DNA of 30,056 bases from positions 1-30,056 of IMG/VR virus record IMGVR_UViG_3300028025_001394; one strand, given 5' to 3'. Positions within the stretch are counted from its first letter, which is position 1; the number at the start of each line of letters is the position of its first letter. This document shows positions 23,544-30,056 of the stretch, in pieces. Origin of the DNA: a virus. The notes beneath the pieces are model-generated. The model was not told the DNA's origin and made no database searches. It saw nothing but the letters and a program-made list of their open reading frames with translations. Made by a program: the position numbers and the translations under genes.

Positions 23544-25121
23544 TCAGGGCGTAACACGCCCTTCTCCTTGAGGATTTCTAGCATTTCCTGGTGAATCAAC
23601 TGCGTTACCTTGTCTTTCTTGATCACGCTGTCTGTTACGAGTTGCTTGTGCTGTTGCCTCAGAAGCTTGCTGTCCAGTAAGTTGAACGGGTTCATCCCCG
23701 CCAGATCTACCAGCCATGCCTAGTCTAGCACGAACTTCATTAGGAACAATGACCTTCATTCTCAAATATCTTTCATCGATCTTTGACTGAGTGTCTTCAT
23801 CTGTTAATGTTAATTCATTAAACTTTAATGTGAATGCATCTGTGAATTCAGCGATGATTCTATTAATCTTTTTTTCTAAATTCTTTTGTTCTGGTCTTGC
23901 AACCTGCTCTTTAAATGTCTTGTCTGCATCTTTAGCTGCTGCAAGAGAGACCCCTTCTGGTAGTCCCAGCTTTGAAATTGGAACTCTGTGTGAAATAAGA
24001 ATTTCGTCTCTATTCATTCTACGGTATTGATTAAATGATGAGTCTTGAACTCCTGATTCAACCGCTTCCATTTTGAACTCAACCTTATTACCATCTTCAT
24101 CTGCAGGTAGTGGAATATAAAGTGATCTATGATTCTTACCCTTAAGATTTGTTTGGAAAAATTCAAGCAACTTAGCTTCTGATGATCGGCTAAGTGTTGC
24201 ACCCTTTACAGTAATAATATATCTTGGGACCGCTTTGTTTTCAAAGTAGTCTAGGTTAAAGCGCTGTGCAAATTCATCTCCCGCTAATGCTGTCTTTGCA
24301 GGAATAATATCTGGTACGCCATAATAGCTATTGTTTGGCGTGTACTTCTTTAGATGAATTACTTCGTTTGGACGAGTATCATCTCCGATTGGATTTTCTG
24401 TTTCTGTGTCCTGGAAGTTTCTGAAGAATGTAATTCTGTTTCCAACGATCTGAACAAATCCATCACGCTGCTTACGAACACGCATTGTTGTTGCTGGAAT
24501 ATGTCCAATAAATCCAATTTGTCCATTTACCTTACGGCCAATTTCAAGGAAGCCATTACCTGTTGCCTCACGGTCTAGGAATGCTTTTGTTAATGTCTCT
24601 GTAAATGTGTCTTCTTCATTCATCAACTCTAGTTGATCCTGAAGTTCTTCCTTTAGGCTCTCAAGTCTTCTTCTGAATGCCGCCAGCTTCTTTTGGTCAT
24701 CTCCGTACTCTGACATCTTTTCTTTTGTCTTGCGGGTCTCAAGGAATTCGTATCCGAGCCCTACAATGTTTGAAGCCTTTGCATTACATGCTGCGAAGTG
24801 TGGGGAAGATACTTCGTAAATCTTTGCCAGGTAGTCTAGGTTGTATGGAGGGGTAACAACATCCATGATGTCGTATCCCATAAGGATTTCAGTTTCAACC
24901 TTTTTAGACTCAGCACCGTCTTGTCCTCTTTGGAACTTCTGGAGTAGTCTTGTATTCTTTCTCTTGAAGTTTGGTGAGAAGCCACGATACTTCGCAATCT
25001 CTTCTGCCTTTACGACAAATGGATCGTTTGTTGATTCTGACTCTTGTACTCCAAAGAATTCTCCAGAGATTCTTGCATGGATCTCTTTTGTGTTGTCTTC
25101 TTCATTAACTACATCTGACAT
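23544..25121 (-). CDS. Portal protein (PBSX/HK97-like)
   Basis: The 525-residue protein has the portal pattern: a mixed N-terminal region (residues 80-130, NLDYLAKIYEVSSPHFAACN), the stem/wing segment GNGFLEIGR, VIHLKKYTPNNSYYGVPDII near 252-271 (a hallmark of PBSX-type portals), the crown-proximal helix GDEFAQRFNLDYFENKAVPR, and RDEILISHRVPISKLG followed by long helices. The last 50 residues are polar and Gln/Arg-rich, probably disordered. Twelve copies form the DNA channel at one capsid vertex. The ATG overlaps the previous stop by one base. The length is normal for the family. Confidence 0.93.
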   Translation of the reverse strand: MSDVVNEEDNTKEIHARISGEFFGVQESESTNDPFVVKAEEIAKYRGFSPNFKRKNTRLLQKFQRGQDGAESKKVETEILMGYDIMDVVTPPYNLDYLAKIYEVSSPHFAACNAKASNIVGLGYEFLETRKTKEKMSEYGDDQKKLAAFRRRLESLKEELQDQLELMNEEDTFTETLTKAFLDREATGNGFLEIGRKVNGQIGFIGHIPATTMRVRKQRDGFVQIVGNRITFFRNFQDTETENPIGDDTRPNEVIHLKKYTPNNSYYGVPDIIPAKTALAGDEFAQRFNLDYFENKAVPRYIITVKGATLSRSSEAKLLEFFQTNLKGKNHRSLYIPLPADEDGNKVEFKMEAVESGVQDSSFNQYRRMNRDEILISHRVPISKLGLPEGVSLAAAKDADKTFKEQVARPEQKNLEKKINRIIAEFTDAFTLKFNELTLTDEDTQSKIDERYLRMKVIVPNEVRARLGMAGRSGGDEPVQLTGQQASEATAQATRNRQRDQERQGNAVDSPGNARNPQGEGRVTP

Positions 25122-25450
25122 TATTTAATCCCCGAATTTCTTAGAGCTTCTTTGTATTCACCAATGTCCAGAGGATCTGGTGTTAAGCCCCACTTTAGTC
25201 TTGCCTTCTGCTCTTCGTATTCCTCGTCATTAATCTTTCTCTGACCAGAAAGAAATACTGCGCTTCCAGTTTCAATTCCAAAACCTTTTACTACTTCAGT
25301 AATAGCGTCTACTTTAGTCTTGTCGCCTTTAAAGGCTGCTACGGATAAATAATTACCCTGATCGTCTCCTACCCAGCGTCCATCAGGCATCTGCCAGATA
25401 TATACACCTAGGGTTGTTTCTTCTAAAACTGAGGTTTTAATTGATTTCAT
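25121..25450 (-). CDS. Small pre-portal protein of unknown function
   Basis: Starting at ATG 25450 (MKSIKTSVLEETTLGVYIW) the product is 109 residues. An upstream in-frame ATG at 25489 adds a non-conserved-looking HYHKRWYHC-type stretch, so I reject it. The protein has a beta N-terminus with GVYIWQMPDGRWVGDDQGN and a helical C-terminus (NDEEYEEQKARLKWGL...PDPL). I recall proteins of this kind next to the portal in actinobacteriophages, but with no known function. No Shine-Dalgarno is visible. A -10-like TATCAT (25462-25457) lies 6 nt upstream of the ATG, which would fit a leaderless transcript. The stop overlaps the portal start. Confidence 0.72.
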   Translation of the reverse strand: MKSIKTSVLEETTLGVYIWQMPDGRWVGDDQGNYLSVAAFKGDKTKVDAITEVVKGFGIETGSAVFLSGQRKINDEEYEEQKARLKWGLTPDPLDIGEYKEALRNSGIK

Positions 25451-25510
25451 ATAGCAATGATACCATCTTTTATGATAATATGCCAGCATTTGTCGCTGTA
25501 GTGGTATAAA

Positions 25511-27955
25511 TTATGCTCTTTGCCAAGCAACTTTGTACGGGGTTAGGCCATAATCAATTACATTGAAGGAAACTTGTTCCAAAGCTAGGCTCTCTTGTGG
25601 GTATCCGACCAAGACTTCGTACTCTGTCTCAGCATCAAATGCGTCTAGAGTATATGCAGCCATGGCAAATAGTCCTAAAGTGATATCAGTTTGATTAGCC
25701 CCTGTGTCGTCTGACCCGATATAAATATCGTTAGCGGCATTTATTTTAGATCCAGATGTTAAAACTACATGGACCCAATCGTTTATCATTGCTTGATTAT
25801 CAAATGACTCTTTTCCATTTACGTACATCTTGGTAAAACCTGGATATTGCCAGGCTGTTCCGTCCCAATATAATGACTTTGTTCCAGACTTTAATATATA
25901 GCCATTTGTAGGCAGGGAACCATTGAGCTTAAATACTATTGATATTGATTTAGTTCCGTTAAATCCAGATGAGTCATAATTTCTAGACTGTGAAGGGATT
26001 TTAAGGTATGAATTTCCAGCAAGTCTTATTCCTGATTGATCAAGTCTGTCTAGCATCTCTAGGTCATCATCAAAGATTACGCAGTTGTCTGGGTTTACTA
26101 TGACTCCCGCCTCATTTGTGTTATCTGAAACAACTCTCTTCATTCCTTGGGTATATGCATATAGCCCTAGGTTTGAGACAATTGGAAGATCTTCTTCTGA
26201 GTCATTTGTAAATAAACTAACAGTAATGTTATATTCTGTAACCTGATTGCTAGGGTTATCTACCAGAGTAGGCATAGAAGCCATACGAGGCCATATGAGG
26301 CCATTGTTATAGGTAACTGATACATTCGGTGAGGATGTTGTGTAGAAGGCCAGAGAACCGCTGTAGTCGACTGCAGGCAGGGTTATTAATCCCTCAACCT
26401 TTCCATATTGTGACCACTTAAGATTATTGTTCATCTTTAAAATAAATGTTGATTCTTCATTATATAATCTATGTATAGTTAAAGGTTCATATTGAATTCC
26501 TGATTTAATTGCTACCCAAGTAATTGGGCATACGGCGTAAGAGTCATTTACCTTGCCGATATAGGCATTTGTAATTGTTTGCATATAATCAGTAGATGAG
26601 AAAACGCTTGAGCCATTTAGGTATACATTGAATGATCCTACTGTATTTTCTACAAGGATTTCATTCCATCCCGCCAATGGGCTAAATGTTGTTGCAGTCT
26701 GATTTCCATTTAGTGTAAATACTAGGTCATCCGAGCTATTTATTATTGCGCTAAAGCTTTGGCTTGATTGGAAATTATACAGAGACATCAGGGCTTTTTC
26801 TGGCGATGATGAGGTGTGGTAAAAACTCATAGATAAGGCTGTGCCTCGCTCAGATAGTCTTATCACATTAGATACATCTACATATGCCCCCGCACCAAGG
26901 GTCAAACCATTTCTAGCATCCGTGACAGACTGGGTTCCAGTGCCACCAGTAACCTCTGCATTTGATAGGTACCTCATAGTTAATTGATTGCTTGTATTTA
27001 CTAGAGAGTTTGTAAAGTTAAAATCTGTCCAGTTATTAATAAACTTATAAGCGATTAGACAGTCATTATTATTTGGGATATAAACTACCTGTGAGTTTGC
27101 ATTATAGTATCTATCCTTTAAAACAACTTTTCTGGATAGGCTAAGGTGGTCTATACTTCTTACGATATCAAAGTTATAGCTGTATAAGGCAATAGCGTCC
27201 ACGGTTATATCATAGTTATCAGAGCCATAAGTTTTCATTACCCCTGGATTCTGTGTAAACTGAAAGATTTCCGTAAGGGAAGACGATGACTTTGTTGATA
27301 TATTATTCCCATTGACGATCAGGGATATTCCGTTTGAGGAATAGTTTGCTACTACATGATATCTACGCTTCCAGTCTGGAACCTGATATGAAACATAGTA
27401 GTTTGTTAATGGGTCTGGTCTGAAGTAGATCTTATTTCTATAGACATAAATTCCATATGGTGCAAGTATCGTGGCATTTAATATTTCATCATATGTATCG
27501 AACGCTGCTAGAACTTGTGCATATGTCTGATAGTCATCAATTAGGTCCGTATAGGTTTGAATAGCAGAGCCCTGTGATGATTGAAGAAGTGCTTTATTTC
27601 CAAATAGCACTAGCTCGTCATCTACAGATATAGAGTCTTCATTTAATTTAAAGTACAACTCTATGCTAAATGATTGATTGCTTTTGCCTTTTGTCCAGAT
27701 ACTTCCATCTGTCCATGATTGTCCAGATCCCACCGCCCCTGGAAGGGGGTAGTAAATAGAAGCCGTTGCATCTGTTAGCCTTGTTCCATAAATACCGTTC
27801 GCTACTAATGGAATTGCTTTATTGAATATAGAGCCAGTGTATGCGCCATTATTCCCACTACCAGTAGCTTCTCTAGCAATACCTAGTGTAGTATCGTCAT
27901 CTAGCGGCCAAAATGATAGTGGGTTTTGAGACATTACTACTTCTCTATAGCCCAA
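25511..27955 (-). CDS. Large LamG-like (concanavalin-fold) virion protein
   Basis: The 814-residue protein opens with VVMSQNPLSFWPLDDDTTLG, the typical entry of LamG-like laminin/concanavalin lectin domains. Three such regions can be traced: about 88-255 (FSIELYFKL, RYHVVANYSSNGISLIVNG), 353-485 (LSMSFYHTS, FNVYLNGSSVF) and 638-765 (SISIVFKLN, VHVVLTSGS). Between them are beta-rich linkers. Such domains bind glycans, so it is probably a receptor-binding or decoration protein. The TTG start at 27955 has AGGGGG at good distance; an internal ATG (residue 8) is less likely. Its place before the portal is unusual for an adhesin. Confidence 0.75.
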   Translation of the reverse strand: MGYREVVMSQNPLSFWPLDDDTTLGIAREATGSGNNGAYTGSIFNKAIPLVANGIYGTRLTDATASIYYPLPGAVGSGQSWTDGSIWTKGKSNQSFSIELYFKLNEDSISVDDELVLFGNKALLQSSQGSAIQTYTDLIDDYQTYAQVLAAFDTYDEILNATILAPYGIYVYRNKIYFRPDPLTNYYVSYQVPDWKRRYHVVANYSSNGISLIVNGNNISTKSSSSLTEIFQFTQNPGVMKTYGSDNYDITVDAIALYSYNFDIVRSIDHLSLSRKVVLKDRYYNANSQVVYIPNNNDCLIAYKFINNWTDFNFTNSLVNTSNQLTMRYLSNAEVTGGTGTQSVTDARNGLTLGAGAYVDVSNVIRLSERGTALSMSFYHTSSSPEKALMSLYNFQSSQSFSAIINSSDDLVFTLNGNQTATTFSPLAGWNEILVENTVGSFNVYLNGSSVFSSTDYMQTITNAYIGKVNDSYAVCPITWVAIKSGIQYEPLTIHRLYNEESTFILKMNNNLKWSQYGKVEGLITLPAVDYSGSLAFYTTSSPNVSVTYNNGLIWPRMASMPTLVDNPSNQVTEYNITVSLFTNDSEEDLPIVSNLGLYAYTQGMKRVVSDNTNEAGVIVNPDNCVIFDDDLEMLDRLDQSGIRLAGNSYLKIPSQSRNYDSSGFNGTKSISIVFKLNGSLPTNGYILKSGTKSLYWDGTAWQYPGFTKMYVNGKESFDNQAMINDWVHVVLTSGSKINAANDIYIGSDDTGANQTDITLGLFAMAAYTLDAFDAETEYEVLVGYPQESLALEQVSFNVIDYGLTPYKVAWQRA

Positions 27956-27968
27956 TTTATCCCCCTAT

Positions 27969-28175
27969 TTATTCTGCGTTTACTGCTGCAATTGATGCAA
28001 TCTTGTCATCAATATGTGATTGAATAGACTCGATCTTTGCTGGGTCTGGTTCAGACTTAGCATTTTCTGCAACAATTTCCATTTCTAATGAATACATCTG
28101 GTATTCAAGATTACGAACCAAAGACAGCTTGATTGCAGACTTCTCGTCGTTACTTAGATTATTGTATGTTGGCAT
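27969..28175 (-). CDS. Small helical protein A of a paralogous pair
   Basis: The 68-residue protein is predicted to be two helices with a short linker (NEKSAI..LVRNLEYQMYSLEMEIVAEN, then PAKIESIQSHIDDKIASIAAV), suggesting a helical hairpin or coiled coil. AAGGAG lies about 7 nt before ATG 28175. It and the next gene upstream have the same length and layout and probably came from a duplication. Function unknown; trimerising tether for the neighbouring adhesins is one possibility. Confidence 0.7.
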   Translation of the reverse strand: MPTYNNLSNDEKSAIKLSLVRNLEYQMYSLEMEIVAENAKSEPDPAKIESIQSHIDDKIASIAAVNAE

Positions 28176-28185
28176 TTATTTCTCC

Positions 28186-28392
28186 TTATCCTAGTAGTGT
28201 TTTCTTTGATTCAAGCATCTGAATCTTTGCATTTAAATCCGCCAAAATATTTGTTAAATTGGCAACTTCATCTGCATTTAGATTGCTATTGATGCTATTG
28301 TATTCTAACTTAATCTCAGCATTATATTTTTCATAGGCCAGCTGCTTTAGGTGGCCATCTATAATCTGAATTTTTTCAGCATTACTTATCAT
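28186..28392 (-). CDS. Small helical protein B of a paralogous pair
   Basis: This 68-residue protein mirrors the next one: helix 1 (KIQIIDGHLKQLAYEKYNAEIKLE), linker (INSNLNADEV), helix 2 (LTNILADLNAKIQMLESKKT). A GAGAGGAT site precedes ATG 28392. Both proteins keep the same order of a Tyr-rich first helix, an acidic linker and a second helix with an Ile/Leu heptad pattern. Sequence identity between them is low, so relatedness is inferred from layout, length and adjacency. Function unknown. Confidence 0.7.
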   Translation of the reverse strand: MISNAEKIQIIDGHLKQLAYEKYNAEIKLEYNSINSNLNADEVANLTNILADLNAKIQMLESKKTLLG

Positions 28393-28406
28393 ATCATATC
28401 CTCTCG

Positions 28407-29954
28407 TTATACTCTAGCGGAGTAAGCTCCGTACTTTAATGAGTAATTTGTATCATATACTACCATTCTTGCCTGCAGGTATCTAGCTGATGTACTGTAT
28501 GGCAAATCTCTTGTTGTATATACTAAATAGCTCCATGTAAATCCATTAACATTAGGAGACGTTCTTTGTCCCGCATAATAGGCTGGCAAATCTGTCCACC
28601 CATAAGACCCACCAGTTTTAGTTGTATAAATTTCCCACTCCATCCATGCTGGCTCTGCAACAGATCCAGACCATGATACGTTATCCCATCCCCACTTCAT
28701 ACCTTGGCTTAATCCAGAAACAGAATATCGCTCAAAGTTAACGTATGGCGTTCCTATAGTTGGTGTAACATACGCAACTAATGTAGTTACGGATGTAGTT
28801 CCAGATCCCCCATATCCAGAATAAGCATTTCCATATGCCCTAACTGTAATATAGTAGGTACTACTTCCAGACAATCCAGTTACAGATCTTGAGGTGCTAG
28901 TAGTTGCTGTGCTTAATATATTTGTACCTCCGCTAAAAGTTCCTACATCAATTTGATATGAATCTGTATTAGAGGTTGGGGACCATGAAACAGTAAAGCT
29001 ACTTGATGTAACTGAGCTAGTTGTTGGAGACGGTGTTCCTGGTGGAGATGGGACCGTTGCTGAGCCAGTCGCTGTACCTGATTGTCTTGCAACAATTGAA
29101 CCATTTGCAGATGTTTGGTATGCTCCATTTCCATTATAAAGGGAAGTTACTGTAGCGTTAAGAGTTCCGTATTGATTTACTATATCCACAAATGTATCTG
29201 TGGTGTTTACTGATCCAAATGAGTGTTGAACAAGGTAGCCCGTAGCTCCAGGAACCGCATTCCAAGATATACGTGCACTAGTTGAATTATTTACTGCACT
29301 AACATAAACCGTTACTGATCCTGGAGAAGCACTGCTAGAAGATGTGCTAGTTGAAACTGGTGATGAACTTGCTGGAGCCCCATTACTTGAAGAAACAGAA
29401 TAATACGAAACTGGTGATGAAGCACCCCAAGATGCACTCCAAGAATTAGCTGCGGCTGAGACAGAAACATATGAAGGTTGGCTAGGAGTAGCAGTATTAT
29501 CTGTTATAGTTAATCCAGTTGGGGCGGCTGGGAAAACAAATACTCCACCTGTTGCTACTGCTGGAGTTGATCCACGAGCATTGATTGCAGTTACATTACA
29601 AGTAACTGTTGTACCTAAATCGGATGCTGTTAAATAATATAAATTTGATGTGGCCCCAGAAATTGGTGCGCTATTTCGAGTCCATTGATAAGAGTAAGAG
29701 CTTGGTGCATATGCTGGATCTGTGTTAACAGTTCCAGTATTTACTGAAAGACCATTTCCAGGAACTGGCTGAGCAGTAGATACATATGAAATACTTGGGG
29801 TTATTGTAAATAAAGGACTTTCTGGATAATTAATAATCCAAGATGATCCATTAAATATCCAAGATTTAGTTGCATTGGACCAGGCAGCTCCATTATAAAC
29901 TCTTAAGGCTTTTGCTTGATTCCAGGTGCTATTATCATATACTCTTAGTCCCAT
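28407..29954 (-). CDS. Ig/FN3-domain surface protein with N-terminal W repeats
   Basis: The 515-residue protein starts with three short tandem units near residues 3-42 (LRVYDNSTWNQAK, LRVYNGAAWSNAT, WIFNGSSWII). A beta-sandwich of Ig type follows (about 45-140: YSYQWTRNSAPISG...VTCNVTAIN), then Ser/Thr-rich FN3-like regions (about 150-300), a clear FN3 domain (about 303-390: SFTVSWSPTSNTDSYQIDV...YYITVRAYG), and a C-terminal domain rich in Trp/Tyr (390-515). These are typical of phage surface or fibre proteins that contact the cell envelope. The ATG 29954 has AGGA about 9 nt upstream. It is co-transcribed with the small paralogs and the LamG protein. Confidence 0.75.
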   Translation of the reverse strand: MGLRVYDNSTWNQAKALRVYNGAAWSNATKSWIFNGSSWIINYPESPLFTITPSISYVSTAQPVPGNGLSVNTGTVNTDPAYAPSSYSYQWTRNSAPISGATSNLYYLTASDLGTTVTCNVTAINARGSTPAVATGGVFVFPAAPTGLTITDNTATPSQPSYVSVSAAANSWSASWGASSPVSYYSVSSSNGAPASSSPVSTSTSSSSASPGSVTVYVSAVNNSTSARISWNAVPGATGYLVQHSFGSVNTTDTFVDIVNQYGTLNATVTSLYNGNGAYQTSANGSIVARQSGTATGSATVPSPPGTPSPTTSSVTSSSFTVSWSPTSNTDSYQIDVGTFSGGTNILSTATTSTSRSVTGLSGSSTYYITVRAYGNAYSGYGGSGTTSVTTLVAYVTPTIGTPYVNFERYSVSGLSQGMKWGWDNVSWSGSVAEPAWMEWEIYTTKTGGSYGWTDLPAYYAGQRTSPNVNGFTWSYLVYTTRDLPYSTSARYLQARMVVYDTNYSLKYGAYSARV

Positions 29955-29963
29955 AGTATTATC

Positions 29964-30056
29964 CTAGTACTGGATGTAAATATCGCCCGCTGCAGTTGCT
30001 GTAGGAAAAGCTCCAGAATTATTATAAAAGATTTTGTTTGCAGTAGACGTATTTGT
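29964..30056 (-). CDS. C-terminus of an unknown gene entering from the right edge
   Basis: The last 30 codons of a minus-strand gene are visible, ending TAG at 29966-29964, 9 nt before the next ATG. The residues (ANKIFYNNSGAFPTATAAG, then DIYIQY) are polar with a beta-like end, compatible with another surface or fibre protein. The rest lies outside the window, so no function can be given. Confidence 0.6.
   Translation of the reverse strand, partial: TNTSTANKIFYNNSGAFPTATAAGDIYIQY

Noticed and set aside
28943-29134. 63-codon minus-strand ORF inside the Ig/FN3 gene
   Set aside because: Gln/His/Leu-rich shadow of Ser/Thr-rich coding sequence.
1-30056. Diversity-generating retroelement around the fibre genes
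   Set aside because: No reverse transcriptase gene and no template/variable repeat pair noticed by eye in the window; genes outside cannot be judged.
1-30056. tRNA genes, CRISPR arrays, insertion sequences or attachment sites
   Set aside because: No cloverleaf, repeat-spacer series, transposase or integrase seen; nearly all sequence is accounted for by overlapping minus-strand genes.

Overview
This 30 kb window is the late structural half of a tailed bacteriophage, or of a prophage of one. Every gene I can support is on the minus strand, so transcription runs from high to low coordinates. The gene content is that of a siphovirus: HK97-type portal, protease and capsid, a neck cassette, a tail tube, frameshifted tail assembly chaperones, and a 1,786-residue tape measure. 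At about 0.15 nm per residue the tape measure predicts a tail near 270 nm. The base composition is AT-rich, starts include ATG and TTG, and most starts have Shine-Dalgarno sequences. The helix-turn-helix protein at the left edge, the capsid/connector order and the pre-portal gene resemble phages of Actinobacteria as I remember them. A low-GC actinobacterial host, such as a freshwater lineage, is my inference and not something the sequence proves.

Layout in transcription order (right to left): (1) 30056-25511, an adhesin-like module placed before the portal: the tail end of an unknown gene, an Ig/FN3 protein, two paralogous 68-residue helical proteins and an 814-residue LamG-type protein. (2) 25450-21164, the head: a small conserved-looking protein, portal, prohead protease fused to a scaffold-like tail, and major capsid protein. 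(3) 21064-18044, a SAP/HeH-like small protein and four head-tail connector or tail completion genes. (4) 17964-17320, the tail tube gene, closed by a clear intrinsic terminator. (5) 17216-11146, chaperones expressed by a -1 ribosomal frameshift at C CCA AAT, then the tape measure. (6) 11149-2362, distal tail protein, a large tail-tip/hub protein with a LamG-like insert, an acidic small protein, a minor tail protein, an S74 self-cleaving fibre, two small genes missed by size filters (57 and 53 aa) and a surface-domain protein. (7) 2365-1496, a small structural-looking protein and an HNH endonuclease. (8) 1445-1, a separate metabolic/regulatory operon behind a near-consensus sigma70 promoter: metallophosphoesterase, zinc ribbon and a helix-turn-helix regulator that runs off the edge.

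The genes form a nearly gap-free assembly line with many 1-4 nt start/stop overlaps. The few non-coding gaps hold regulatory signals. The genes for the two most abundant virion proteins (capsid, tail tube) are each followed by a GAAA-loop hairpin and then an extended -10 promoter. Three other promoters have -35 boxes that overlap the stop codon of the preceding gene. Three genes lacking a Shine-Dalgarno have a -10-like hexamer exactly six bases before the ATG, which could mean leaderless transcripts. I found no tRNA, CRISPR array, insertion sequence, integrase or reverse transcriptase. No gene-free stretch exceeds 300 bases.
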